This document shows, in pieces, positions 1 through 8,645 of a stretch of 36,542 nt of DNA. Origin of the DNA: Planctomycetota bacterium (lineage in GTDB: Bacteria; Planctomycetota; Phycisphaerae; WQYP01); NCBI GenBank assembly GCA_021852225.1, contig JAJZOA010000013.1, positions 1-36,542 of the forward strand, in the 5' to 3' direction. Position numbers and translations under genes: made by a program. Every line of letters begins with the position of its first letter. Position 1 is the first letter of the stretch. The notes beneath the pieces were generated by a model. That model was not told where the DNA came from. It searched no databases and saw only the letters and a program-made list of their open reading frames with translations.

Positions 1-292
1 CAATCAATGATGGGGCCAGGTCCATACCGACAGTCGCGGCCCCGCGGCCCGCCAGTGCGCGACAGGCCACGCCTTGCCCGCAGGCAATGTCTAAAATGCG
101 TTTACCGGGATGCGGATCAATTAATCGCAGCACTCCGGGAATAATCACCTGTTCATGATGCACGCTGCCCTGGTCGCCGACCAGTTCATCATACCATTCC
201 CCCACATGGTCCCAGTCAGTCCTGACCGGATTGGTTGATATCGAACCGGTTCGTCGGGCGGGACCTTGCTTTTGCGGCGCACGCTTTTTCAT
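1..292 (-). CDS. SAM-dependent methyltransferase (class I), N-terminal part
   Basis: Reading leftward from an ATG at 290-292 gives 97 codons that run off the left window edge, so only the N-terminus is present. About 25 basic and polar residues are followed by a segment containing WDHVGEWYDELVGDQGS, then KRILDIACGQG. The latter is the glycine-rich motif I of Rossmann-fold SAM methyltransferases. It is followed by an acidic residue at the end of strand beta2 (VGMDLA), which normally contacts the SAM ribose. The substrate cannot be told from this part. No strong ribosome binding site is seen before the ATG. The gene is divergent from the beta-helix gene starting at 416, so 293-415 must hold both promoters. 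Confidence 0.8.
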   Translation of the reverse strand, partial: MKKRAPQKQGPARRTGSISTNPVRTDWDHVGEWYDELVGDQGSVHHEQVIIPGVLRLIDPHPGKRILDIACGQGVACRALAGRGAATVGMDLAPSLI

Positions 293-415
293 GACAGGTA
301 ACTATAACCGGGCGGCTGGATGGATTCATCCGGCCTGCCTGTCGCGTGAATTCAGGCGACAGATCGAATCTGCGGATAAACTGTTTCCTTGCAGTTTCAA
401 ACTGGAGTTCGAATT

Positions 416-1753
416 ATGGATAGATCGAGTCGGCGACGGTTTCTGGGAACAGTTGGCGCAGCAGGCATGGCCGGGGCGTGGCCAACCTTGGACTTGCGGT
501 TGGCTGCAGGTCCGGATATGCGAAAAGCATTTACAGGACCGTATTTGAATGCGGCGGAATTTGGAGCGGTGGCCGATGGCAGCCACGATGCCACCGGAGC
601 CATTCAAAAAGCTCTGGACACCCAAAGTCGGCTGGGCGGCGGCGTGGTGGCTCTGCAGGCCGGAGAATTTACACTCGGTGGCAACCTGCACATTCCGGAA
701 TCTGTCGCGCTGTGCGGCACCGCCCGGGGGCCGACCTCCCGCGCCGCGACCGGATTTCCTTCTGACCAGCTCGCCGGCACGGTGGCCCGGGGCACCGTGC
801 TGCGGGCAATTGGCGGTCACGGCAAAGAAGATGGCCCGCCGCTGATAACCCTGGCCACCAATGCAGCCATTCAGGGGCTGGCGATTTGGTATCCGGGGCA
901 GAATCCACTGGAAACACCGGTCGCGTATCCATGGACACTCAGATTAAACGGTGAAAATGTAACCGTGGAAAATGTGGAGTTGCTCAACTCGTGGAAAGGA
1001 ATCAACGCGGATTCCGCGCATCGGCATTTTATCCGGAATGTCACCGGCCAGCCCCTGCGGATCGGCATATTTGTCGACAATATCTATGATATTGGGCGCA
1101 TTGAAAACGTGCATTTCAATCCCTGGTGGTCGCAAAGTCGGCCCGTTCAAAGCTTTATGTACCGGCACGGCGAATCATTTGTGTTCGGGCGTTCAGACTG
1201 GGAATATGTCCTTAATACGTTTTCATTCGGCTACAAAACGGGTTACCGGTTTATTCAGGGAAAAACCGGTGCCTGCAATGGGAATTTTCTGGGGATTGGC
1301 GCGGATGCTTCAATGCACGCGGTGCGCGTTGAACAATCACAGTCGCCCGGCCTTCTGATTACCAATGGAGAATTTGTTTCTTTTGATCATCTTGCGCTGG
1401 GAGGCATGCAGCCAAGGCAGGTGGTGGTGGAGGCGGCCAACAACGGGCCGGTCCGTTTTGTAAACAGTTCGTTCTGGGGACCGTCTGATGGCATTGCGAA
1501 ACTTGCGGGCCGCGGAACCGTCGGATTTAACGCATGCACAATAGTTCAGTGGAATCCGGCGTTTGCCGCGGTGGAATCGGCCGGGGCGCCCCTGATTATC
1601 AACGGATGTGAATTCCAGCAGCCGGGAACACAGGTGCGATTGGGAAAGTCCGTGCGCCAGGCGGTGGTATCAGGAAATCTGTTTGCGGGAACTTTACGGA
1701 TTGATAACCAATCATCCGGCGCAGTGGAAATCGGTCTGAACAGTTCGCAATAA
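416..1753 (+). CDS. Tat-exported right-handed beta-helix protein (pectate-lyase superfamily)
   Basis: Codes for 445 residues. The start at 416 is preferred over an in-frame codon at 389 because GGAG lies 8 nt upstream (404-407) and because it places a twin-arginine signal (SSRRRFLG followed by a small hydrophobic stretch) at the N-terminus. Shortly after comes the typical opening of the Pectate_lyase_3 fold (FGAVADGSHDATGAIQKALD, GGGVVALQAGEF). Later there are repeated short strands with asparagine-rich turns (VENVELLNSWKGI, FVNSSFWG), typical of parallel beta-helix proteins. This suggests a periplasmic or secreted polysaccharide lyase, hydrolase or binding protein. The substrate is unknown and no catalytic residue set is certain. 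It is convergent with the amidohydrolase-like gene, with 51 bp between their stops. Confidence 0.8.
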   Translation: MDRSSRRRFLGTVGAAGMAGAWPTLDLRLAAGPDMRKAFTGPYLNAAEFGAVADGSHDATGAIQKALDTQSRLGGGVVALQAGEFTLGGNLHIPESVALCGTARGPTSRAATGFPSDQLAGTVARGTVLRAIGGHGKEDGPPLITLATNAAIQGLAIWYPGQNPLETPVAYPWTLRLNGENVTVENVELLNSWKGINADSAHRHFIRNVTGQPLRIGIFVDNIYDIGRIENVHFNPWWSQSRPVQSFMYRHGESFVFGRSDWEYVLNTFSFGYKTGYRFIQGKTGACNGNFLGIGADASMHAVRVEQSQSPGLLITNGEFVSFDHLALGGMQPRQVVVEAANNGPVRFVNSSFWGPSDGIAKLAGRGTVGFNACTIVQWNPAFAAVESAGAPLIINGCEFQQPGTQVRLGKSVRQAVVSGNLFAGTLRIDNQSSGAVEIGLNSSQ

Positions 1754-1804
1754 TGCTTCTTCCGCGAAGCCTGACGAATTCCTTAAATCGCCACGCCCCG
1801 CGAT

Positions 1805-2722
1805 TCAGGTTCCCCGCGCGACTCTGCGGTTCCGCGGTACGCTTGCCAGCACACGACCGACCGCAACTTCGATGCCCAGGCGCGATGGCGTGTCACGTTC
1901 CACAATCTGCCGCAGCTTTTCCCGCGGCACCTGCGGCAGCCCAGCGTTCCGTGCAAATGCGTTAATGTTATAAATTGTCTCAATGGCGGCTGCCGCTGAA
2001 TGGAAGGGGAAATTGCTTCCGAACAGCAGTTTATCCGTTACCTGCATCTGGTGCGCGCGAACCAGTGTATCGTAGGCAATCCAAGGCTCCTGCAGCACGC
2101 TGCCCAGGCACGCCAGAACGTGGTCATGCTTTTGCAGCAGCGTCAGCGTTTCGTCCACCCATGGCCGCCCCATATTGGCAATAATGATGTGCAGCGACGG
2201 ATGTGTCCGGGCAATTTCGTCCAGCAGGACCGGACGTGCATATTCCAGACGGGTCTGCTGCGACAGGTAAGTTCCCGGCGAAAAAATGACCGGCATTTTC
2301 AACTTCGCCGCGCGCGCATAAGCTCGCATTGCACGGGTGTCGCACGGATGGAAATCCTGGGCGGCCGGGGCAATAGCCAATCCTTTCAGACCCGGCTCAC
2401 GGGAGATTAATTCAATCTGGTCCAGCGCATCCGGATCGGTTGGATCCAGTCCGGCAAATCCAAACATCCGATTCGGATGCTCCATGCAATAATCGGCAAT
2501 AAACCGGTTTGGAATTTCCGCCTTCATCGCCAGACTTTTGAATCCCACCACAAAACAGCAGTCCACGCTTTCCGCCGACAACATCAGGCTGGCCGTATCC
2601 GCCTTGGGAAGCATACGAAGTTCATCTGAACCGAAAACCATCGGCCGCGCCAGCCGGCGCAGCGCGTCGGGGCCAAGCTGTTCAGGGCTTTGCCAGATGG
2701 CTGTATAACAATCCACAATCAT
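1805..2722 (-). CDS. Amidohydrolase-2 fold protein, metal site apparently lost
   Basis: Codes for 305 residues. The ATG at 2720-2722 has AAGGTG 7 nt upstream. The overall layout matches the TIM-barrel amidohydrolase_2 family (PF04909): an opening IVDCYTAIW, a central GFAGLDPTDPDALDQIE, GLKGLAIAP, PVIFSPGTY, HIIIANMGRPWVDETL, and a closing LLFGSNFPF. In normal members these points read DxHxH, an H on the central strand, AHxGxxW and GxDxP, and they bind one or two metal ions. Here HxH reads Y-T-A, the central His is Ser/Pro, AHMG reads ANMG and GSDFP reads GSNFP. All visible ligands are therefore replaced, which suggests a metal-free enzyme or a binding protein. It stands alone, convergent with the upstream gene. 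The fold assignment is fairly sure, the function is not. Confidence 0.72.
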   Translation of the reverse strand: MIVDCYTAIWQSPEQLGPDALRRLARPMVFGSDELRMLPKADTASLMLSAESVDCCFVVGFKSLAMKAEIPNRFIADYCMEHPNRMFGFAGLDPTDPDALDQIELISREPGLKGLAIAPAAQDFHPCDTRAMRAYARAAKLKMPVIFSPGTYLSQQTRLEYARPVLLDEIARTHPSLHIIIANMGRPWVDETLTLLQKHDHVLACLGSVLQEPWIAYDTLVRAHQMQVTDKLLFGSNFPFHSAAAAIETIYNINAFARNAGLPQVPREKLRQIVERDTPSRLGIEVAVGRVLASVPRNRRVARGT

Positions 2723-3048
2723 GTCGAATCACCTTCGCTTAAACCGTCATGGGACAGATTTCAGTTCATCCCGCGATGCCGACCTTGCAAGCATTATAAA
2801 CCGACTCGGCACCGGATGTGACATTGCGCCTGATTAAGAGCCATCGGGGGCTGGCCCGCATTTTTACGAAGGCTGCAAGCGTCGGTGGGTCCGCGGCCAT
2901 GGCCCGGTAATCGTGAAGTCCGGCATCGCTTCAGGTCGGCAATCGGCTATTGACCGCGCAGCGCCAATATCCGTTTCGCAACCGGTTGGACAAATCACGA
3001 ACAATACGCGCAGCCCTCGATTTGGTATCGCGGTTGCGACGGTTCGCA
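2723..3048. other. Intergenic region without a recognisable gene
   Basis: It separates the divergent starts of the amidohydrolase-like gene and the zinc-finger membrane gene. Short open frames on the minus strand have no ribosome binding site and no recognisable protein pattern. It must hold the amidohydrolase promoter, but I see no clear hexamers for it. Confidence 0.5.
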
Positions 3049-3076
3049 TTGCACGCACCGTCGGATAAGTTATGAT
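3049..3076 (+). promoter_or_regulatory. Sigma70-like promoter for the zinc-finger/membrane gene pair
   Basis: TTGCAC (3049-3054), a 16-bp spacer and TATGAT (3071-3076, five of six to consensus). The expected start of transcription is near 3083. It excludes the in-frame ATG at 3072, which would lie inside the -10 element, and so supports a start at 3099 or 3114. Confidence 0.5.
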
Positions 3077-3113
3077 AAAACCATCTGGTCGGAACAGGAT
3101 GAGACTTTATTTC

Positions 3114-3917
3114 ATGACTGACGAAAATGTGCCAGCGGCAGACCTTACACCGGCCACCCCGGAAGCAGCGCCGCAGGCTTCGCCAACGGATTTAATCTCC
3201 GCCTCCCCCACCTCGCCGACGGATTTTGACCCGTCACAATCTGATCAGCCTGCTGTGCAATCCGCAGTTGCCGCCGTCCAATCGCCGGCCGGCGGCCCCC
3301 CCTGTCCTGTGGCCGGCTGCAAGGGCATCATGCGGTCACTTCCGGTTACCATCGGCACGGCGCAGTCGCGATGCACGTTATGCGGTTTGGAAACCGATGA
3401 GTTCGTGTTTCGTCCGGTATTGCATGAAACCGTGCGGGCGGAATTGGCCCTTGCCGAGGACGCCGTGTGCGCTTTTCATCCGGATAAAAAAGCGGTCAAC
3501 ACCTGCGCCGGCACGGGCAATTTTATCTGTGCGCTTTGCAGCGTGCCGCTGCGCGATTCAACTTACAGCGTGCAGTTTCTGGAATCATCGGCAGGCAAAG
3601 CCGTGATTGGCGGAAATTTCGACCGCTACCTCAACCGCCCGGATCGCGCCGTCATCGCGCCGCTGCTGCTTTATCTGGTTCTGCCATTGGCTGGAATCAT
3701 CTGGTTTACCGCCGTGATTTGGTTTCCTTATGGATTATTCCAATGGTTTGCCGCGCGGCGACAGTGGAAAGTCGATGCCCTGTTCCGCACGCAGTGCAGT
3801 TCCCTCCGGCTGTGGACAATTCTGGTGGTGTTCCTGCTGGCAGGAGGAGCGTCACTGTTTTCATCCGTCGGAATGATATGGTATATGGTCATCACAGGGA
3901 TTCGCGGATCCGCCTGA
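3114..3917 (+). CDS. Zinc-finger membrane protein (zinc ribbon plus B-box-like finger, two TM helices)
   Basis: Codes for 267 residues from ATG 3114, with GGATGAG about 10 nt upstream. ATG 3099 is also possible. Seen in order: an unstructured N-terminus rich in Pro, Thr, Ser and Ala (about 1-60); a zinc-ribbon-like set C64-x4-C69 and C87-x2-C90; a B-box-like set C109-x2-H112-x8-C121-x7-C129-x2-C132; then two hydrophobic helices at roughly 190-220 and 245-265. B-box-like fingers next to membrane helices recur in planctomycete proteins of unknown role. The next gene starts 21 bp downstream, so the two are very likely co-transcribed. The product is probably an inner-membrane protein with a cytoplasmic metal-binding head. 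Function unknown. Confidence 0.65.
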   Translation: MTDENVPAADLTPATPEAAPQASPTDLISASPTSPTDFDPSQSDQPAVQSAVAAVQSPAGGPPCPVAGCKGIMRSLPVTIGTAQSRCTLCGLETDEFVFRPVLHETVRAELALAEDAVCAFHPDKKAVNTCAGTGNFICALCSVPLRDSTYSVQFLESSAGKAVIGGNFDRYLNRPDRAVIAPLLLYLVLPLAGIIWFTAVIWFPYGLFQWFAARRQWKVDALFRTQCSSLRLWTILVVFLLAGGASLFSSVGMIWYMVITGIRGSA

Positions 3918-3938
3918 CGGTAAACATTTGGGAGATGT

Positions 3939-4415
3939 ATGTCCGACCCGCTGAAATTCAGTTTTTCCAATATGTTTACGCGCACGCGGATTGTCCTTGG
4001 GGATGACGTGCTGACCACGCTGCAAGGCGAATATGGCCGCGACCGCGTGCGCCGTGTCTATTATGACCAGATCGCGTTCGTGCTGACCTGGAAAACCGAT
4101 CGCGTGCTGGCGCTGCTGGTCATGTTTATCATGCTGATGGGCCTGGCTCTGGCGGCGATCGTCAGCTTCGCGTCTTATCACAACTGGATCATCGGATCAA
4201 TCATGACCATTATTGGAATTCTGGACCTGTGGGGCATGGTTCAGGCGGGACGAAAAAAAATGCGGCACTTGGCCATCTATCGGACGGGAAATATTCTGCG
4301 CATTTCCGGCGCGATGGATGACCGTAAGTTCAATTTTTTTCTGGATTCCCTCCAACAGCGAATCCGGGCGGTGCAGCAGGCGGGCACAGCGGAAATTCAA
4401 TCGCCCGTTGCCTGA
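3939..4415 (+). CDS. Small two-helix membrane protein, possibly bacterial PH-like
   Basis: Codes for 158 residues. GGGAG (3930-3934) lies just before the ATG. About 55 soluble residues (LQGEYGRDRVRRVYYDQIAFVLTWKTDR) precede two close hydrophobic helices at about 57-76 and 81-100. A basic, soluble C-terminal tail follows (RKKMRHLAIYRTGNILRISG...FNFFLDSLQQRI). Beta-rich text around two membrane helices, ending in a helix, is reminiscent of membrane proteins with a PH-like domain (YcxB/YdbS type). I cannot confirm that by eye. It forms an operon with the zinc-finger protein before it. Confidence 0.6.
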   Translation: MSDPLKFSFSNMFTRTRIVLGDDVLTTLQGEYGRDRVRRVYYDQIAFVLTWKTDRVLALLVMFIMLMGLALAAIVSFASYHNWIIGSIMTIIGILDLWGMVQAGRKKMRHLAIYRTGNILRISGAMDDRKFNFFLDSLQQRIRAVQQAGTAEIQSPVA

Positions 4416-4561
4416 AACAGACATGGTGCAATATCGCACCGGCACCAAAGCACACGTCGACTACCCCCCCACCGCATTCGATATAACACCAGAAAGCCAG
4501 TCGGGAATGTGCGCCGGTGGATTGCTTCGGGAATGGCCAGAGAGGTCAAATCAGTTTCCCA

Positions 4562-6583
4562 TTACGGAACCCTTGGTGGCTCGCGAGCTATCAGTACGGC
4601 AATTTCTTCCCTGATCCGCTTAATTTCACGCGGGTTCAGCCGTGTAAGCTCTTTTTTCGGCAGGTCGCTGTTCAGTTGCAGGGCTAGTTTTAACTGGGCA
4701 ATCCGCTCCGGCAGCGTCAGCCCCGAACGAGCGGTCATTGCGTATCCGATCCGCACCCGCGGATTGGTGGTGTTAATCGACAACAGTCTGAGCACCTCTG
4801 CCCGCGGATTGCGGCCCATTGCAATTGTCAGTTCAATCTTGCGGGCCAGCCAGATTTGCGAACGCGGCTTGCAGGCCAGCACATGATCCACCGCCACCAG
4901 GGCGGCGCGCGTCCGGTGGGTTACCGCCGCCTTCATATAAGCCTGCTGCCACGGCTGCGGGTCCATGGCCAGCCGACCGGTTTCCGCCGGCAGCCAGATA
5001 AAACAAATGGCCGCAGCGGCAGTCAGTGCGGCCAGCGCAAGCAAACCGTGCCGCAGAGCGCCTGCGGCCGCCGCGTGGGGTGCCCAGGTAACTGCATGTC
5101 GCGATTCACCTGCGGAATCAGCCGCGACCGGCTGCGCGGCTCCCAGACAAATCCAAAACAACATCGCCACCGGACCGGTGATCAGCGCCAGGTTGATCTG
5201 GTCGTACAGACACATGCCCGCAGCGCCCAGGGCCAGTGCCAGCAGAACCACCCGCTTCTGTTCGCTGTTCAGAAATGCCCAAGCCCCGTTGGCCAGCACC
5301 ATGCCCAGAAAACCGATGCATGCAAAGCTTCCGGCCATCAGCAGCAGAAACTTAGCCTCGCCCGGACTGTCCTTTGCCGGTGCGGTCAGGGCCATCTGAA
5401 TGATCCACCAGCCCAATACAAATACCGCCAGAAATGCAGGATGAACATAGCGACGCGCGGCGGTATCGGCTTGCTCCATGACGGGTCTACCAATAACCAG
5501 CAGAAATGCGGCCAACGCCAGGATTCCCCATAAAGCCGCCGCCGGCAGCCCCGCTTCGCTGGCCAGTCGTACCAGCGGATTGTGCGGATCTTTGACATCT
5601 TCCGGCGCGCTGGGCAGTTTGTAGTGCGTATAATAGTAGCCGAAATTATTAAGCCCTACTCCCAGCATTGGGTGATGTTCCACCATCCGCGCTGCACCGG
5701 TCCAGTATTGCCAGCGATACAGCAGGTCCTTGGTCGGCAGCCCGTGCCGGAGTATTCCCCAACCTATGATACTTCCGGCCAAAACCAGCGCCATCGCCAG
5801 AACCGCGGCTGCGGCCGACCAGCGCCAGCGCCCCAATGATTCACGGTAAACCCAGCCGACGCCCAGCGCTACAAGACAGATTACTTCCGATGCCATGCCG
5901 CCCTTGGAAAGCGTAAACACCAGCACAACCAAGGAAAGAATAAATAGGATACACAGCGGAGCACCCGGAATAACAGCCGGCGGAATTTCATTGTCACTAT
6001 TGGTTGTATCTTTTCTTTGTGCGTACTTGCCGCGTGCCACATTTCCGGCGGACGACTCTGCTACTTTCCGCCGCTGAGAAAACAAAAACAACGCCATTGG
6101 CAGACAAATAAGGCTTAAGGGCAACAGTACCTCGGCCAAACCATCGCTTAAATTAAGGAAGCCGGTCACCGCCCCGGCCTTCACACGACTTTGAAAAAGC
6201 AGAATGTTCGGGTTGCCCGGCCCCCAGCCCATTTGCCGGAAAAACGCCTCTTTATGGTGCAGAAAGTAATGCAATGTCGCGGGCAATTCAAAATATTTTT
6301 CGTAAAAGCACTTCGCGCATATGACCGCCAGCAGAGCCACCAGCACACTGATGACAAATTGCCGCCGCCGGTCGGTACTGCATACCACCGCAATGGCCCA
6401 ACCGCTGATCATTCCCATGACCATATCAAAAACGCCGGTTATTGCAGCGAATCGATTGGAGGCATGTAATGCCGAAAGCGTGCAGCAGCCTGTCAGCAGG
6501 AATATGCCCGCCAGCCGCCATAGCTTTCCCGCGCCATTTTTTCGGCGGCCGCAAATCCCGCTACCGCCAAGCAAAAAGCACAA
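4562..6583 (-). CDS. O-antigen ligase/polymerase-like membrane protein (main part, downstream of a frameshift)
   Basis: This frame holds about 673 codons. It has some ten hydrophobic helices and the Wzy_C/O-antigen ligase core: FTLSKGGMAS, a large loop with RWQYWTGAARMVEHHPMLGVG followed by NNFGYYYTHY, and KDPHNPLVRLASEAGLP. H-P-x-x-G-x-G is the typical ligase signature. After the last membrane helices comes a soluble tail of roughly 120 residues that looks helical and repeat-like. The role is transfer or polymerisation of lipid-linked glycan in the inner membrane. Its apparent start at 6583 has no good ribosome site and cuts off the first helices. The true N-terminus is in another frame (6493-6852), so the gene is split at an A6 run on the coding strand (6537-6542). 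Confidence 0.75.
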   Translation of the reverse strand: MCFLLGGSGICGRRKNGAGKLWRLAGIFLLTGCCTLSALHASNRFAAITGVFDMVMGMISGWAIAVVCSTDRRRQFVISVLVALLAVICAKCFYEKYFELPATLHYFLHHKEAFFRQMGWGPGNPNILLFQSRVKAGAVTGFLNLSDGLAEVLLPLSLICLPMALFLFSQRRKVAESSAGNVARGKYAQRKDTTNSDNEIPPAVIPGAPLCILFILSLVVLVFTLSKGGMASEVICLVALGVGWVYRESLGRWRWSAAAAVLAMALVLAGSIIGWGILRHGLPTKDLLYRWQYWTGAARMVEHHPMLGVGLNNFGYYYTHYKLPSAPEDVKDPHNPLVRLASEAGLPAAALWGILALAAFLLVIGRPVMEQADTAARRYVHPAFLAVFVLGWWIIQMALTAPAKDSPGEAKFLLLMAGSFACIGFLGMVLANGAWAFLNSEQKRVVLLALALGAAGMCLYDQINLALITGPVAMLFWICLGAAQPVAADSAGESRHAVTWAPHAAAAGALRHGLLALAALTAAAAICFIWLPAETGRLAMDPQPWQQAYMKAAVTHRTRAALVAVDHVLACKPRSQIWLARKIELTIAMGRNPRAEVLRLLSINTTNPRVRIGYAMTARSGLTLPERIAQLKLALQLNSDLPKKELTRLNPREIKRIREEIAVLIAREPPRVP

Positions 6584-6852
6584 ACCGCCATCGTCAGAAT
6601 ATCCCGCGGTCCGGGACTGGAATAAAGCCCGCGGGTTACCGCGCCGATGGCGGCCCCGGAACCGGAAAATGCGCCATCCTCAATCGGTTCATTGGTGGTC
6701 AGGCGGATGCACAGAATCAGCAGCAAGCCCACCAGCACGACCCAGCATGTGGCGGCTTTCCATACCGCAGTGCCGGCGCAATCGGCCCGCCGGTTTGCCG
6801 ATCTGCCCGACATTGGATTCGCTTCGCTGCCTGCCCGGTCATTGCTCTTCAT
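6493..6852 (-). pseudogene. N-terminal fragment of the O-antigen-ligase-like gene, in a different frame
   Basis: Codes for 119 residues from an ATG (6850-6852) that overlaps the stop of the upstream sugar transferase as ATGA. That is the usual sign of translational coupling, so this is the operon's genuine start for the ligase. It holds two hydrophobic helices (WVVLVGLLLILCIRL and DILTMAVCAFCLAVAGF). The frame runs on into AEKMARESYGGW and then stops, while the ligase frame reads RRKNGAGKLWRLAGIFLL over the same bases. Moving one base back in the A6 run (6537-6542) joins the two into one protein of normal ligase length. Possible reasons are a base-calling or assembly indel, a true mutation, or slippage on the A run. 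Confidence 0.65.
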
Positions 6853-7967
6853 TTCGTGTGGTCTCCCACACGTTCAAGAATGCCGACAATCAGCAGAATG
6901 CTCGCGCACTGCGCTGCAATCAGCACCGCCATGGTGTTGGTCGCGGTGGCAAGCAGCGGTGCGGAAAGACCACTGGCCAGGGTAACGGCATAAATAACGA
7001 GCACGGCCCCGCGCTGCGAAAATCCGTGGCGCGTCAGCCGATGGGAAAAATGATTCGTGTCCCCGGCCATGGGGCTGCGCCCGCGCCCTACCCGCACCAG
7101 GCTGACCACTACCAGATCGTAAATCGGCACCGCCGTCACAACCAGCGGCATAAACAGGCTGTACCATCGGCCAGGTGTGGTGTAATAGGTGGTTCGAATG
7201 GTAAGTGCGGCAAGAAAAAAGCCCAGCACCATGCTTCCCCCATCGCCCATAAAAATGCTGGACGGCGGAAAGTTAAAACAGAGAAATCCCAGTACCGCAC
7301 CCATGTACAAAAGCAGCATGCCGCAGATAAACCACTGATGGCTTTGAATGGCGGCAATAAAGAACATCAGCGCGCAAATGCCCGCGACGCCCGCCGAAAG
7401 ACCGTCCATATTGTCCATAAAATTAAACGCGTTGGTCAGCAGAACCAGCCAGAATGCGCTGATCAGCCCCGACACAAATACACCGCCGGTCATTTTATGA
7501 TCCAGCAGCGTCAGCACCCGAAAACCGCCAGTATGCAAAAATTCACCGCCGACGACCAGCGCTGCGGCAATCAAAAATTGCCAGAATAATTTGGCCTTCG
7601 GCCCCAGTGCACGGCGATCGTCCGCCAGGCCCAGCAGATGAATGGCCAGCGTGCAGCCAATCAGCAGCAGCGCCAGTCCACGATGCGCCACCAGTCCGGG
7701 CAGATGAATTTTTAAAGATGCTGGAACCCAGTTTACAAAAGGCTTTTGCGATAAAGGTTTCACAATTGCCACACCCGAAAGCAGTGGCAGGGTAATCGCC
7801 CAGAATATGGCCATGCCGCCGTTCCGAGGTTTGGCCGACAGATGAACTTTTCGCTCTCCCGGCTGATCAATCATCCCGAGTTTTCCGGCAAAACGGCGCG
7901 CCAGCCAGGTACCCGCCAAGCTCAGCAGAAAGGCACTTATCAGCAACCCTGTGGCAACCGCCAGCAT
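6849..7967 (-). CDS. WecA/MraY-family undecaprenyl-phosphate sugar-1-phosphate transferase
   Basis: Codes for 372 residues. I chose ATG 7967 because AGGAG lies 5 nt upstream. A longer frame from a TTG at 8039 has no ribosome site and adds a soluble tail ahead of the first helix. It is a polytopic protein with the family's motifs in order: GMIDQPGERKVHLSAKPRNGG, LLGLADDRRALGPKAKL (DD motif), TNAFNFMDNMDGLSAG (NxxNxxDGxDGL type), SSIFMGDGGSMVLGF (GDGGS), and PIYDLVVVSLVRV with a basic loop ending DTNHFSHRL. Known members move a UDP-activated HexNAc-1-phosphate onto undecaprenyl phosphate and start glycan synthesis. The sugar is not readable. It lies between DUF4416 and the ligase in one leftward operon. 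Confidence 0.9.
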   Translation of the reverse strand: MLAVATGLLISAFLLSLAGTWLARRFAGKLGMIDQPGERKVHLSAKPRNGGMAIFWAITLPLLSGVAIVKPLSQKPFVNWVPASLKIHLPGLVAHRGLALLLIGCTLAIHLLGLADDRRALGPKAKLFWQFLIAAALVVGGEFLHTGGFRVLTLLDHKMTGGVFVSGLISAFWLVLLTNAFNFMDNMDGLSAGVAGICALMFFIAAIQSHQWFICGMLLLYMGAVLGFLCFNFPPSSIFMGDGGSMVLGFFLAALTIRTTYYTTPGRWYSLFMPLVVTAVPIYDLVVVSLVRVGRGRSPMAGDTNHFSHRLTRHGFSQRGAVLVIYAVTLASGLSAPLLATATNTMAVLIAAQCASILLIVGILERVGDHTK

Positions 7968-8078
7968 CAAAACTCCTGTTGCAATTTCGGCCGCCGCTGT
8001 CCGCTGGCGGGGAATTGTCGCCTTTCCACAGCGCGCCAACCAAGTCGTCCATTGGCCGCCTTGGCCCGGAACTTTCGA

Positions 8079-8645
8079 TCAAACTCCCGCACGTGCCGGT
8101 GCCGCAATTGTCCTTTGTAACTGTTGAAAATAAAACTCGCGCGCCCGCACAAAAAATACGCTTGCCTGCGGCGTTTTATAATCGGCGTAGGTCCATGGCC
8201 AGGGGGTCCACTGGTTGTTGCTCCAATGCAGCGTCACTTCGCCGTAAATGCCTTCGGAAAGATAGACCCGGTGGCTGTGATCTTTCGTGGTGGCTAAAAC
8301 CACTTTGTAGCGGGTGACGTAACCAGGATCCACATTCACCGGACGGCGTACAGATTGCGTACACTGGCGGCCCAGCAGCACTTCGGCCATATTCGTTTCG
8401 AGCTTGCACTTGGCGAGTTGTTCGGGCGCAAAAAGCGTGGCAAACCGGACCCATTGTCGCAAAAGTCCAGTTCCCATCTGGTCTTCATAATAGTTGGTAA
8501 ATGTGAAGGGGATAACCGGCGACATATCGTCGATCAGGCCATACCACTGGGACAGTTCCTTGCGGGCCGCGGTCAGCGCTTCTTCAGAGCAGGCCAGCAA
8601 TCCGGCAAAACGCAGAACTGGCAGCGGAGGATTGGGAACAGCCAT
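8079..8645 (-). CDS. DUF4416 family protein
   Basis: Codes for 188 residues. GGAG lies 5 nt before ATG 8645. The whole length fits DUF4416: an opening LRFAGLLACSEEALTAARKE, then DDMSPVIPFTFTNYYEDQMG, VNVDPGYVTRYKVVLATTKD, HRVYLSEGIYGEVTLHW and WTWPWTYADYK-like text near the end (WPWTYADYKTP). The family is widespread in planctomycetes and deltaproteobacteria and has no established function. It is the first gene of the leftward operon that continues with the WecA-like transferase (111 bp between stop and next start), which hints at a tie to envelope glycan synthesis. Confidence 0.85.
   Translation of the reverse strand: MAVPNPPLPVLRFAGLLACSEEALTAARKELSQWYGLIDDMSPVIPFTFTNYYEDQMGTGLLRQWVRFATLFAPEQLAKCKLETNMAEVLLGRQCTQSVRRPVNVDPGYVTRYKVVLATTKDHSHRVYLSEGIYGEVTLHWSNNQWTPWPWTYADYKTPQASVFFVRAREFYFQQLQRTIAAPARAGV

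Noticed and set aside
6321..7589. Long plus-strand open frame (422 codons)
   Set aside because: It is antisense to the ligase and WecA-like genes. Its residues are rich in Arg, His, Gln and Pro with no family pattern, as expected of a shadow.
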